Shown: piece after piece, positions 18,028-26,317 of the stretch
How the letters are laid out: every line of letters begins with the position of its first letter
Numbering within the stretch: the stretch's first letter is position 1
From: Cutibacterium modestum
GTDB lineage: Bacteria; Actinomycetota; Actinomycetes; Propionibacteriales; Propionibacteriaceae
Length of the DNA stretch: 64,000 nucleotides
NCBI RefSeq assembly: GCF_008326345.1
Contig: NZ_BJEN01000001.1
Location: 806,001 to 870,000 of the forward strand
Direction of reading: 5' to 3'
Position numbers and translations under genes: made by a program
The notes under the pieces: generated by a model
What the model saw: only the letters and a program-made list of their open reading frames with translations
The model's database searches: none
Told to the model about the DNA's origin: nothing

Positions 18028-18066
18028 ACGTGTGGCGGTGCTCCGGTACCGCCACACGTTGTTGTT
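18028..18066. terminator. Bidirectional terminator between mrp and tatB
   Basis: ACGTGTGGCGGT at 18028-18039 pairs perfectly with ACCGCCACACGT at 18048-18059 over an eight-base loop, followed by TGTTGTTT on the plus strand. It separates two convergent genes. Confidence 0.8.
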
Positions 18067-18480
18067 TCAGGTAGCCTCAGTGTCAAAAGGCACCGGTTGG
18101 GTGGAATCATGGGCAGGCTCAGATGCCGTGTCCTCCGGCGTCTCTGGCAACCCCTCAGAATTGCGAATGTCCGCTAAGCCGAGGTCAAGGTCAGAGCGAA
18201 CATCGGACAGATCAGACTTGATCTCATCAATATCGTTCTGCAGGCTGTCCAGGACGTACTTGCGCACAAAGTTCTGCGGCTTGAGGTCCTGGTATTCCAG
18301 ATCGGCGAACTGCGGACCCAGCTCGCTACGGAGCTGATCACGCGTGTTGTTCGCGATGTTCTTGAGGTAGTGGTAAATGCGCGCCGCTTTGCGGGCCATC
18401 TCCGGCAGCTTGTCCGGCCCGAACATGAGCACAGCAATGATGATGAGTACCGCGATTTCCGCTGGACCTGCTGTGGACAT
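18067..18480 (-). CDS. tatB: Sec-independent protein translocase subunit TatB
   Basis: A 137-residue protein with one N-terminal membrane helix (residues 6-20, PAEIAVLIIIAVLMFG), the Tat hinge FGPDKLPEMARKAAR, an amphipathic helix, and a long acidic C-terminal tail (ending EPAHDSTQPVPFDTEAT) that distinguishes TatB from TatA. It forms the twin-arginine substrate receptor with TatC, which is not in the window. The start is set by the -10 box TAGGGT seven bases upstream. In mycobacteria tatB sits beside sigE and htrA; those genes are absent here and dapA takes the place. Confidence 0.9.
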   Translation of the reverse strand: MSTAGPAEIAVLIIIAVLMFGPDKLPEMARKAARIYHYLKNIANNTRDQLRSELGPQFADLEYQDLKPQNFVRKYVLDSLQNDIDEIKSDLSDVRSDLDLGLADIRNSEGLPETPEDTASEPAHDSTQPVPFDTEAT

Positions 18481-18487
18481 GGCCTTT

Positions 18488-18493
18488 ACCCTA
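18488..18493 (-). promoter_or_regulatory. -10 box TAGGGT of tatB, leaderless start
   Basis: On the minus strand TAGGGT ends seven bases before ATG 18480. The spacer AAAGGCC is also weakly ribosome-site-like, but would have to lie at the extreme 5' end of the message. Confidence 0.5.
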
Positions 18494-18530
18494 CCCCTGA
18501 CTTCGACCTCCCAATATCACGGCGGGTTGG

Positions 18531-19412
18531 TCACAGCTCAGTGCGGTCTAACACATCGAAAAAAGCCTCGGCCTGCTCAGGAGTCGGCATCGTCTGGGGG
18601 GGTCGCACGTTGCCGACGTCATACCCTTGGTGAGCCAGTCCTGCCTTCACCATAGTGACCCCCTGGGCTGCAAAGACACCGGTGAGCACTGGAAGAATCT
18701 CTCGGTAAGTCGACAATGCCTCGTCAACTCGTCCGTCAAGATATGCGTCAATGACCTCGTGCATTCGGCGACCGGTGAAATGGGTTGACGTCCCGACAAG
18801 GCCAACTCCACCCACTGACAACAGCGCTGGAGTGATGGCATCGTCACCGGAGTAGTAGGCCAGGGTGGTGTTGGCCATCACTGTCGCTGACTCGACGACA
18901 AGACCTTTGGCATCCTTGACGGCCGCAATCCGCGGATGGTCGGCCAGCTCGATGAGGGTCTTCGTCTCGATCGGAGTACCGGTACGTCCCGGAATGTCGT
19001 AGAGCATGATCGGCAGGTCGGTGGCATCTGCGACAGTAGTGAAGTGTTCAATGATCCCGGCCTGCGAGGGTTTGGAGTAGTAGGGAGTGACGACAAGTAG
19101 ACCGTCAGCACCGGCCTCGGCAGCCTGGTGAGCTAGTTCGACAGTGTGAGAGGTGCTATTGGTTCCGACTCCGGCAACGACCGCGGCATCCGATCCGACA
19201 GCCTCGACAACAGCCTTGACGATCTCAGTCTTCTCAGTATCAGTTGTTGTGGGGGATTCCCCCGTCGTGCCGTTGACGACAATACCGTCATTGCTTTGTT
19301 CCTCAACGAGCTTGTGCGCCAACTCGCCAGCCCGACGCAGGTCCACCGCCCCATCGGACGTCATTGGAGACACCATGGCCGTAAGCAGACGGCCAAAAAC
19401 GGGAGCGGACAT
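18531..19412 (-). CDS. dapA: 4-hydroxy-tetrahydrodipicolinate synthase
   Basis: A 293-residue TIM-barrel enzyme that condenses pyruvate with aspartate semialdehyde, the first committed step of the DAP/lysine branch. Seen are GTTGESPTTTDTEK (substrate loop), YYSKPSQAGIIEHF with the catalytic Tyr, MLYDIPGRTGTPI, and AAVKDAKG with the Schiff-base Lys. The start at 19412 is fixed by AGGAGG seven bases upstream, so the in-frame extension to 19451 is wrong. Other DAP genes (dapE, dapD, dapC) follow within 10 kb but in separate units. It is divergent from the O-methyltransferase gene. Confidence 0.93.
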   Translation of the reverse strand: MSAPVFGRLLTAMVSPMTSDGAVDLRRAGELAHKLVEEQSNDGIVVNGTTGESPTTTDTEKTEIVKAVVEAVGSDAAVVAGVGTNSTSHTVELAHQAAEAGADGLLVVTPYYSKPSQAGIIEHFTTVADATDLPIMLYDIPGRTGTPIETKTLIELADHPRIAAVKDAKGLVVESATVMANTTLAYYSGDDAITPALLSVGGVGLVGTSTHFTGRRMHEVIDAYLDGRVDEALSTYREILPVLTGVFAAQGVTMVKAGLAHQGYDVGNVRPPQTMPTPEQAEAFFDVLDRTEL

Positions 19413-19469
19413 GCGAGACCTCCTTGTGTAGCTGATGCCCATGGTAGCCACGAGATGGCCTCAGCGGGA

Positions 19470-19475
19470 TAGGCT
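19470..19475 (+). promoter_or_regulatory. -10 box TAGGCT, leaderless start
   Basis: TAGGCT ends six bases before the GTG at 19482; no ribosome site fits in between. Confidence 0.55.
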
Positions 19476-19481
19476 GTTAGT

Positions 19482-20135
19482 GTGAGTCCAGCACAGCCCA
19501 GACATCAAGTCCCCGACGCCCGGTCGTGGGAGTACGCCGACGGCTTCGTCGCACCTTCCCCAGCCCTACAGGAGGCCCGCGAAGCGGCCCGCGCTGATCA
19601 GTGGGAGGTGCTCAGCAACGGCACCACCGCCCTGCTGGCCTTTTTGACGCGCACCATGCAAGCTAGCAGCGTCGTCACTATCGGCACCGACGCCGGGGTC
19701 TCAGCGCTGGCTCTCTTGGAGGGCATGAGCGATCATGGTGTCTTGACCAGCATCGACCCCGACGCTGAACGTCAGGCTGCCGCACGTAAAGTCCTTAGTC
19801 TGGCCCGTATCCGCTCTAATCAGGTGCGCCTCATCACCGGTACCCCGTTGGATGTGTTGCCCAAGCTGCGGGACGGTGCCTACGACATGGTGCTCATCAA
19901 TGGTGACCGGCTTGAATACGTCGAATACGTCTCCCAGGCTCTGCGCTTATTGCGCACCGGGGGCATTGTCGTCGTTAATGACGCGCTGGCCAACAACCAC
20001 GTCGCTGATCCGGACAATGAGGACGACGATACCCTCATCATCCGCGAAACCCTCGATTCGGTGCTAGAGACCGAAGAATTCACCCCGGTGCTGCTACCCG
20101 TGGGTGAAGGCTTGCTGCTGGCCACGAAGAGCTGA
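19482..20135 (+). CDS. O-methyltransferase family protein (Rv1220c-like)
   Basis: A 217-residue class I SAM-dependent methyltransferase. Motif I reads VVTIGTDAGVSALALLEG, with the acidic strand-2 end SIDPDAERQ and DMVLINGDRLEYVEYV as the metal-site region of catechol-type O-methyltransferases. LLRTGGIVVVNDALANN follows. The mycobacterial homologue lies beside sigE. Its substrate is unknown. The GTG start is chosen from the -10 position. A terminator follows at 20159-20191. Confidence 0.83.
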   Translation: MSPAQPRHQVPDARSWEYADGFVAPSPALQEAREAARADQWEVLSNGTTALLAFLTRTMQASSVVTIGTDAGVSALALLEGMSDHGVLTSIDPDAERQAAARKVLSLARIRSNQVRLITGTPLDVLPKLRDGAYDMVLINGDRLEYVEYVSQALRLLRTGGIVVVNDALANNHVADPDNEDDDTLIIRETLDSVLETEEFTPVLLPVGEGLLLATKS

Positions 20136-20158
20136 GCCTTCACTTCTAAGAACATAAC

Positions 20159-20191
20159 GAATCGGCCCCCGGAAACCCTGAAGGCCGATTC
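20159..20191. terminator. Bidirectional terminator between O-methyltransferase and glgC
   Basis: GAATCGGCC (20159-20167) pairs with GGCCGATTC (20183-20191) with a 15-base loop, between convergent genes. Confidence 0.7.
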
Positions 20192-20213
20192 GCGCGTCCT
20201 AGGAATTGTTCAA

Positions 20214-21440
20214 TCAGTAGGGAACCGTGATTCCTTTACCGACCACCGTCACGCCACCCGGGGAGACGGTGAATCCACGAGCACGGTCATGATCATGGTC
20301 GACACCCACTTGAGCCCCATCAGGCACAATGACGTTCTTGTCGAGGATCGCACGGTGAACCGTCGCGTTAGAACCAATCTGCACATTGTTCATGATGATT
20401 GACTCATCGACACGAGCCCACCTTTCGATGCGAGCCCGCGGACCCAGTACCGTGCGGTAGATGTCGGTGCCAGAAATAATGCACCCGGCAGAAACCAGGG
20501 TGTCATCGCAGGAACCGCGCATCACGAACTTGGCACCGGGAGCCTGCTCCTGCATGGTCCAGATGGGCCAGTCAGGGTTGTATAGGTTGAACTCCGGCTC
20601 GACCGAGACCAGATCCATGTGCGCGTCGTGGTAGGCGTCGATGGTGCCCACATCCCGCCAGTAGTCGGCATCTTTCTCAGTATTACCAGGAACCTCATTA
20701 TCGCGGAAGTCGTACACCTGCGCATCAGCGGCGTTGACGAATCTCGGAATGGTGTCGCCACCCATGTCGTGCCGCGAATCGGCACTGTGGGCGTCGTCGT
20801 GGAGGGCCTGCACCAAGGCCTCACGGCTGAAGATGTAGTTACCCATCGAGGCGAAAGACTCGTCCGCGGCGTCCAGCAGACCAGGTGGATCGGCCGGCTT
20901 TTCGAGGAACTCGGTGATCTTGTGGTTCTGATCGGCATCGATAATTCCGAAGGCAGAAGCGTCCTTGCGAGGCACTCGGATACCGGCAACAGTGCATCCC
21001 AACCCGGAGTCGATGTGATACTGCAGCATGGCGTCGACATCCATCCGATAAATGTTGTCAGCACCAAAGACCACGACGTAATCGGGGTTCTGGTCGTTGA
21101 TGAGGTTGAGGGACTGGTAGATGGCGTCAGCACTTCCCTGATACCACCGTGGTCCAAGACGCTGCTGGGCCGGGACTGGGGTCACGTAGGAACCCAACAT
21201 GGTCGACATCCGCCACGTGATGGAGATGTGACGGTCAAGCGAGTGTGACTTGTACTGGGTCAGCACAGCGATTTGAGTAAGCCCTGAGTTCGCCAGGTTG
21301 GACAGCACAAAGTCGATAAGCCGGTAAGTACCACCGAAGGGAACGGCTGGTTTGGCCCGGTCCATTGTGAGGGGCATGAGGCGTTTACCTTCGCCACCGG
21401 CGAGGACGATGGATAGAACCTTGGGACGCGTCTTTGCCAT
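20214..21440 (-). CDS. glgC: Glucose-1-phosphate adenylyltransferase
   Basis: A 408-residue ADP-glucose pyrophosphorylase making ADP-glucose for glycogen. Residues 8-30 hold the nucleotide-binding loop [20 protein letters not shown]. Further family segments are [24 protein letters not shown], the Glu-Lys sugar-phosphate contact ITEFLEKP and [19 protein letters not shown]. The C-terminal part is a left-handed beta helix ([20 protein letters not shown]). The ATG at 21440 is chosen because a TAGATT box ends seven bases upstream. It is divergent from glgA, the same arrangement as M. tuberculosis Rv1213/Rv1212c. Confidence 0.95.
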   Translation of the reverse strand: MAKTRPKVLSIVLAGGEGKRLMPLTMDRAKPAVPFGGTYRLIDFVLSNLANSGLTQIAVLTQYKSHSLDRHISITWRMSTMLGSYVTPVPAQQRLGPRWYQGSADAIYQSLNLINDQNPDYVVVFGADNIYRMDVDAMLQYHIDSGLGCTVAGIRVPRKDASAFGIIDADQNHKITEFLEKPADPPGLLDAADESFASMGNYIFSREALVQALHDDAHSADSRHDMGGDTIPRFVNAADAQVYDFRDNEVPGNTEKDADYWRDVGTIDAYHDAHMDLVSVEPEFNLYNPDWPIWTMQEQAPGAKFVMRGSCDDTLVSAGCIISGTDIYRTVLGPRARIERWARVDESIIMNNVQIGSNATVHRAILDKNVIVPDGAQVGVDHDHDRARGFTVSPGGVTVVGKGITVPY

Positions 21441-21447
21441 GGCTCTC

Positions 21448-21453
21448 AATCTA
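21448..21453 (-). promoter_or_regulatory. -10 box TAGATT of glgC, leaderless start
   Basis: On the minus strand TAGATT ends seven bases before ATG 21440. Confidence 0.6.
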
Positions 21454-21582
21454 CCGTCACCGAACACCTAGGTGGGCAATCATCACAAGGCCAGTCACAC
21501 AATGTCAACGAGAGTTCTCGGTCTGTTGGCGGCGACGCAACCCTACTGCCCATCGAGTCTGTCTTTATGGGACGATCAAGCC

Positions 21583-22767
21583 ATGTACGTGTCCGTCCTG
21601 ACCCGTGAATACCCTCCTACTATCTATGGCGGCGCCGGCGTCCACGTCGCGCAACTCATCTCCTATCTTCGCACCCTGATTGACGTTGATGTGCAGTGCA
21701 TGGGAGAGCCGCGTGAAGGAGCCACCGCTCACGCCGAGAACTATCCCGAAGGCGCCAATAGCGCGCTGCGGGCCTTCGGCGCAGACTTATCCATGGTCGA
21801 TGCCATCCCGGACGCGGTTGACCTCGTTCATTCCCACACCTGGTATGCCAATCTCGCTGGCTTGCTGGCCGGCGTCTTCTACGACATCCCGCACGTCATC
21901 AGCGCTCACTCTTTGGAACCCGACCGTCCTTGGAAAGCCGAACAGCTCGGTGGGGGCTACCGGCTGTCGTCCTGGGCAGAAAAGACCGCCTACGATGCCG
22001 CAGATGCCATCATCGCGGTCTCTGAGGGCATGAGGATCGACGTACTGCGGGCCTATCCCGAACTAGATCCTGACAAGGTGCACGTGGTACGCAACGGAGT
22101 CGACACCAACGAATTCCACCCCGTCACCGAAACTGATGTGTGTCATGACATCGGAATGAACCCTGATCAGCCCTCGGTGGTCTTCGTCGGGCGCATCACA
22201 CGCCAGAAAGGGCTGGTCCACCTAATGCATGCCGCTACTGAGCTCGATCCCGAGACTCAGCTCGTTCTGCTGGCCGGCGCCCCAGATACCCCAGAGATTG
22301 GAGAGGAGTTCAAAGCCGCCTTCGAGGAGGTTCGTTCCAGCCGCCGAGCACCAGTTATCTGGGTGAAGGATATGCTCCCCCGATCATCGGTTCGCCAAGT
22401 GCTCTCTGCCGCTACAGTCTTTACCTGCCCTTCGGTCTATGAGCCGCTGGGCATTGTGAATCTAGAGGCTATGGCCTGCGCTACGCCAGTAGTGGCATCT
22501 CGGGTTGGCGGTATCCCGGAAGTGGTCGTCGACGGATCGACCGGGCATCTCGTTGGTGGGGTCCCAACCGACTCATCTTCCCCAGCAGATGTCGCAACTT
22601 TCGAGTCCGCCTTCGCAACCGCTATCAATGACCTCACCCGGAACCCGGAACGCGCTAACGCTTTCGGAGCCGCTGGCCGTCAGCGCTGCATCGACGAGTT
22701 CTCCTGGGCTCGAATCGCCGAGCAAACTGTCGAGGTCTACCAGACGGCGATCAAGCGCCACAGCTGA
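21583..22767 (+). CDS. glgA: GT4 glycogen synthase / alpha-maltose-1-phosphate synthase (GlgA/GlgM type)
   Basis: A 394-residue GT-B glycosyltransferase of the actinobacterial GlgA family. The N-terminus MYVSVLTREYPPTIYGGAGV is the donor-loop motif. VVFVGRITRQKGLVHLMHA opens the C-terminal domain, and the GT4 Glu-X7-Glu region reads VYEPLGIVNLEAMACATPVV. In M. tuberculosis the homologue Rv1212c makes maltose-1-phosphate from ADP-glucose, so the product could be either glycogen elongation or M1P. ATG 21583 matches family length; the frame upstream to 21472 is not conserved-looking. A strong terminator follows. Confidence 0.9.
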   Translation: MYVSVLTREYPPTIYGGAGVHVAQLISYLRTLIDVDVQCMGEPREGATAHAENYPEGANSALRAFGADLSMVDAIPDAVDLVHSHTWYANLAGLLAGVFYDIPHVISAHSLEPDRPWKAEQLGGGYRLSSWAEKTAYDAADAIIAVSEGMRIDVLRAYPELDPDKVHVVRNGVDTNEFHPVTETDVCHDIGMNPDQPSVVFVGRITRQKGLVHLMHAATELDPETQLVLLAGAPDTPEIGEEFKAAFEEVRSSRRAPVIWVKDMLPRSSVRQVLSAATVFTCPSVYEPLGIVNLEAMACATPVVASRVGGIPEVVVDGSTGHLVGGVPTDSSSPADVATFESAFATAINDLTRNPERANAFGAAGRQRCIDEFSWARIAEQTVEVYQTAIKRHS

Positions 22768-22786
22768 CGTCTTGTCTGACACAGTC

Positions 22787-22813
22787 GTGCCCGGCTCATC
22801 CCGAGCCGGGCAC
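22787..22813. terminator. Terminator after glgA
   Basis: GTGCCCGGCTC (22787-22797) pairs perfectly with GAGCCGGGCAC (22803-22813) over a five-base loop, between convergent glgA and the DUF3117 gene. Confidence 0.75.
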
Positions 22814-22831
22814 GGGCGTCAGTCATCTGCG

Positions 22832-22999
22832 TTAGCCAACGACGTCCTTGAGGCACGCAAGCAGTTCCTGGGCTTCTTCTGCGTTGAGTTCCACAACCAG
22901 CCGGCCGCCACCTTCGACTGGAACGCGCATGATGATGCCACGGCCCTCCTTCGTGACCTCCATGGGACCGTCACCGGTACGGGGCTTCATAGCTGCCAT
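22832..22999 (-). CDS. DUF3117 small conserved protein (Rv1211-like)
   Basis: A 55-residue protein beginning MAAMKPRTGDGPMEVTKEGR and continuing with a beta-rich IIMRVPVEGGGRLVVELN segment and a short acidic helix. This small family is conserved through actinobacteria, where Rv1211 likewise sits next to glgA. Function unknown. GGAAGAG lies upstream of the ATG at 22999, so a longer frame to 23032 is not used. It is the last gene of the dapE unit. Confidence 0.85.
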   Translation of the reverse strand: MAAMKPRTGDGPMEVTKEGRGIIMRVPVEGGGRLVVELNAEEAQELLACLKDVVG

Positions 23000-23038
23000 G
23001 TCACTCTTCCTCAATCCTGGGCAGTGGTGCATCTCCTA

Positions 23039-23344
23039 TTATTCCGTATTCGGGCCCTTTCCGTCAGAGATGGGTTCATCAACGTCTGTCGAAGCGGGCC
23101 TCTGACCTGCCTCCATCTGCGCTACCAGACGATCCAAGAGCTCATCGACCTGTCGCATTGAGTAGCCTCTCGCGACCACGGCAAAGCGCGCAGCACGCAG
23201 ATCGTCGGCACTCAGATCACCATCTGGGAAATCGGGAACGGGGCGATCATCAACGACGGCCGGCACCTGCCCAAATTTTCCCGAGGCTGCCAGCACAGCT
23301 AGCCCGATGATGACGATGACGCCCCCGCACAGTACCCACACCAT
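23039..23344 (-). CDS. Small membrane protein with a DivIVA-like motif
   Basis: A 101-residue protein: one N-terminal membrane helix (residues 2-22, VWVLCGGVIVIIGLAVLAAS), a Pro/Asp-rich linker, then ARFAVVARGYSMRQVDELLDRL, the GYxxxQVD pattern of DivIVA/Wag31 N-termini, and an acidic tail. A membrane anchor plus a DivIVA hook suggests recruitment to poles or septa; this is inference. The ATG overlaps the dapE stop by one base (TGATG), so it is coupled to a peptidoglycan-precursor gene. A GTG three bases earlier is an alternative start. Confidence 0.78.
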   Translation of the reverse strand: MVWVLCGGVIVIIGLAVLAASGKFGQVPAVVDDRPVPDFPDGDLSADDLRAARFAVVARGYSMRQVDELLDRLVAQMEAGQRPASTDVDEPISDGKGPNTE

Positions 23345-24447
23345 CACGACTCTCCTTCGTCTCGTGAACCCTCACATAGCCAGGACGCCAGTGCCCGGGC
23401 ACAGTCGTCAAGGCTAGACATCTTGCAGCACTCATCGGCCTTGTGGGCGTACATGGCGTCACCGGGGCCGAAGTTAAGGGCTGGGTGCCCCATCTCGAAA
23501 AATCGTGCCACATCTGTCCAGCCGTATTTTGGCATCGGCGTCGTCCCGACCGAACGAGCAAAGGACTGGGCCAGCGGCTGGTCGAGGCCTGGTCGAGCCG
23601 GGGAGGACAGGTCCAGGACGTCCATCCGCCACTCAGCGAACATGGTGCGCATCAGCTGCTCGGCCTGCTGAGCGGTCTTATCCGGGGCGAATCGATAGTT
23701 GATCTGTACGGTGGCCTCGGGAGGCACAACATTTCCGGCCAACCCTCCCTGCACCATCGTCGCGTTTAGGCCCTCGCGATACGTCAACCCGTCAACCTCA
23801 ACGAGATGGTCGGCGCCGTCTTGCCAGTCCGACAAGATGTGCAGGATTGGCAGCAGATCGTGAATGGCGTTGTGACCGGCCCATGAGCGAGCCGAATGGG
23901 CGGCCTGCCCCTCTGTCGTTAGGGTGAAACGCATCGTTCCTTGGCAGCCCCCCTCGATGATGGCGCCCGTGGGCTCCATGAGGATAGCTAAGTCACAATC
24001 AAGCAGGCTGGGATCGTGGGATCGTAAGCTGAGTAAGCCATTGTGCTCTGCGGCGATTTCTTCGGCCTCGTAGAACACCCAGGTGACGTCTCGCTTGGGA
24101 GAGGCTAGGGTCGCCGCAAGATGCAAAGCAACGGCCACTCCCCCTTTCATGTCGCAGGTTCCCCGACCGACAAGGTAGTCGCCGTCATCACGGGTTTCGA
24201 CATGGCTGGGAAGGTTGTCTGACACCGGCACGGTATCGAGGTGGCCAGCAACGAGGACCCGAGAATCCCGACCGAGATTCGTCGCCGCGACGATCGAGTT
24301 GCTGACTCTGGTGACCGTTAGATGATCGAACTGACGCAAAGCCGCTTCGACGGCGTCAGCAAGCTCCTCCTCGTGGAGGCTTTCAGAGCGGATGTCCACG
24401 ATGTCGCGAAACAGAACGTGAAGGTCGCCAGCAAGGTCGAGTTGCAT
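23344..24447 (-). CDS. dapE: Succinyl-diaminopimelate desuccinylase
   Basis: A 367-residue M20-family metalloenzyme that releases L,L-DAP from its succinylated form. Seen are the metal motifs VAGHLDTVPV, GTCDMKGGVAVALHL and FYEAEEIAAEHNGL, and the dimerisation-lid region. Start 24447 is set by a TACAGT box seven bases upstream, and the 38-residue in-frame extension to 24561 looks non-coding. The unit continues with the DivIVA-like and DUF3117 genes. dapD and dapC lie just beyond the wrecked ABC exporter. Confidence 0.92.
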   Translation of the reverse strand: MQLDLAGDLHVLFRDIVDIRSESLHEEELADAVEAALRQFDHLTVTRVSNSIVAATNLGRDSRVLVAGHLDTVPVSDNLPSHVETRDDGDYLVGRGTCDMKGGVAVALHLAATLASPKRDVTWVFYEAEEIAAEHNGLLSLRSHDPSLLDCDLAILMEPTGAIIEGGCQGTMRFTLTTEGQAAHSARSWAGHNAIHDLLPILHILSDWQDGADHLVEVDGLTYREGLNATMVQGGLAGNVVPPEATVQINYRFAPDKTAQQAEQLMRTMFAEWRMDVLDLSSPARPGLDQPLAQSFARSVGTTPMPKYGWTDVARFFEMGHPALNFGPGDAMYAHKADECCKMSSLDDCARALASWLCEGSRDEGES

Positions 24448-24454
24448 GGCCTTC

Positions 24455-24460
24455 ACTGTA
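24455..24460 (-). promoter_or_regulatory. -10 box TACAGT of dapE, leaderless start
   Basis: On the minus strand TACAGT ends seven bases before ATG 24447. Confidence 0.6.
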
Positions 24461-24589
24461 CTGAAGTTCGCCTCAGCGCCGGCGCAGGAGGCGTCTCGCC
24501 GCACCGCGCAACTGGGAGCTAGCACCCCCCAAAAAAATCCTCCGCTTCTTGCGAGCGGCAATTAGTTGTCGGCTTGTGTTCGGTGGCCT

Positions 24590-25115
24590 CTAAGAGGACG
24601 CCGTCGGCTCATCGGTTAGAACTATCTGTGGGTCGTGGTGTAATGCGGCCACAATGGCCACCCGCTGACGCTCACCACCCGACAAATCCCCTGGGTACGC
24701 ATTCACGTAATCGGTGATCTTGAGTGATTCCAACAACTCATCCCGACGCGCACGGTCCAGTGGGCAACGATCCACCCTACCCGTGCAGCACAAATTGATC
24801 ACCAACGGTGAGGAAAGGCACCAGTCCGGAAGCCTGCAGGACGAACCCGAGCTTGGTAAACCTCATTCGGGCGCGTTTCTTCTCAGGCAGGCCAGAGAAG
24901 GGTTCCTCATCGATGAGCACCTCACCAGTACTCGGCGTACGCAGGCCACCCATGACCGTCAGCAAGGTAGATTTTCCTGGCCCTGAGGGCCAAGGATCCC
25001 GACGAACTCCCCGGGGGAACAGGTACAGATCGGTTCGCGCAAGGGCCTGGATGGTTTCATCACCATCGTTGAACTGCTTGGACACGCCATCGAGACGCAA
25101 CACCGAGGCCGTCAC
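24590..25115 (-). pseudogene. Decayed ABC exporter ATPase (MacB/LolD type)
   Basis: Starts as an ordinary LolD/MacB ATPase (VLRLDGVSKQFNDGDETIQAL from GTG 25115). Two offsetting frameshifts garble the residues before Walker A: the alternative frame reads GEFVGILGP, while the main frame resumes at SGPGKSTLLTVMGGL. At about 24777 the frame ends (GDQFVLHG), and the other frame carries on with [29 protein letters not shown] and IVLTDEPTA, ending abruptly at TAG 24590 where the switch-His part should follow. It cannot make an active ATPase. It overlaps the permease remnant by GTGA, so this was once a coupled permease-ATPase pair. Confidence 0.85.
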
Positions 25116-25270
25116 GAGATCGCCTCCACAGGATCGATGCCAGAAATAACCTTAACTGAGAGCAAACCGCCAACCACGGAGAACAAGGCAAAGCCGCCGT
25201 GACGACGCCACAGAGCCACCACGCGAAGCCGTCCGCGCTGATGACGAATCTCCCGCAGGGCCAAGAACAC
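25112..25270 (-). pseudogene. FtsX-like ABC permease remnant with large internal deletion
   Basis: Only 52 codons remain. FLALREIRHQRGRLRVVAL is the classical N-terminus of MacB/FtsX-like permeases, and FALFSVVGGLLSVKVISGI followed by DPVEAIS is the classical C-terminus; the several hundred residues between them are gone. The frame is still open across the join, so the deletion itself was in frame. It is coupled to the ATPase remnant downstream. Confidence 0.82.
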
Positions 25271-25340
25271 AGGCGGCACCTTTCCACAGTCTGTTCAGCC
25301 TAGCGGACCTGTGACAGCCCAAGGCGTCTCACCATACAAC

Positions 25341-25346
25341 TAGACT
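25341..25346 (+). promoter_or_regulatory. -10 box TAGACT of dapD, leaderless start
   Basis: TAGACT ends seven bases before ATG 25354. A GTG at 25348 lies too close to the box to be the start, so the promoter decides the start codon. Confidence 0.62.
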
Positions 25347-25353
25347 CGTGGCC

Positions 25354-26316
25354 ATGACGCAGACGACGACTCCGCAGACCGCCTCGGCCGGCCGTCAGGC
25401 CTGGGGATGGGGTTTGGCCACTGTCCATGAGGACGGAGAGGTACTGGATACCTGGTACCCCGAGCCTCAACTTGGCTCCCCCGACGGCTCCCCCGCCCCT
25501 GCTGATCTGCACCGCGTGACTGAAGCCGGTCGTGACGCTATCCGCAATGTCCACACCGAGGTGGTGCGCACCGTCGTCGACCTCGACGCCGCACCCGTCG
25601 ACGTTCCTGACGCATATCTACGCCTGCACCTCCTGTCGTCCCGCCTAGCTACCCCTCGTACTATTAACCTGGATGGTATCTTCGGTGTGCTCCCCAACAA
25701 TGCCTGGACGACCATCGGCCCGATCCGCATGGTCGATCTTGAGGCGGCCCGCATGGAGGCACGCATCGCCCATGCCCCCTTCTCCGTCCTTCTGGTCGAC
25801 AAATTCCCGCGCATGGTGGACTTTGTCGTCCCTGCTGGGGTGCGCATCGGTGACGCCGACCGGGTCCGTCTGGGAGCCCATCTGGCCGAGGGAACCACCG
25901 TCATGCACGAAGGATTCGTTAACTTCAACGCCGGCACCCTGGGCCACTCCATGGTCGAAGGACGTATCAGCCAGGGTGTGGTCGTCGGGGATGGCACCGA
26001 TGTCGGAGGCGGCGCCTCCATCATGGGAACCCTGTCTGGCGGCGGCAAGGAACAGGTGACTATTGGTCGCGGCTGCCTGCTTGGCGCTGAGGCCGGAATC
26101 GGCATTTCCCTGGGCGACAACTGTGTCGTCGAAGCTGGTCTCTACATCACGGCAGGCACCAAGGTGACGCTGCCTGACGGCAAGGTTGTCAAGGCCTCTG
26201 AACTGTCCGGCACCAGCGACATCCTCTACATTCGTGATTCAATGACGGGGGCCGTCAAGGCTCTCGGCCGTGGTAATCACAAGATCGAACTCAACTCAGA
26301 TTTGCATCAGAACTGA
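25354..26316 (+). CDS. dapD: Tetrahydrodipicolinate N-succinyltransferase
   Basis: A 320-residue trimeric acyltransferase transferring succinyl from succinyl-CoA to tetrahydrodipicolinate. The actinobacterial long form is seen: an N-terminal alpha/beta domain ([20 protein letters not shown]), then a left-handed beta helix of hexapeptide repeats ([51 protein letters not shown]). The start is set by the -10 box. It lies one base from the next gene, suggesting an operon, and the product feeds dapC and dapE. Confidence 0.94.
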   Translation: MTQTTTPQTASAGRQAWGWGLATVHEDGEVLDTWYPEPQLGSPDGSPAPADLHRVTEAGRDAIRNVHTEVVRTVVDLDAAPVDVPDAYLRLHLLSSRLATPRTINLDGIFGVLPNNAWTTIGPIRMVDLEAARMEARIAHAPFSVLLVDKFPRMVDFVVPAGVRIGDADRVRLGAHLAEGTTVMHEGFVNFNAGTLGHSMVEGRISQGVVVGDGTDVGGGASIMGTLSGGGKEQVTIGRGCLLGAEAGIGISLGDNCVVEAGLYITAGTKVTLPDGKVVKASELSGTSDILYIRDSMTGAVKALGRGNHKIELNSDLHQN

Positions 26317-26317
26317 C

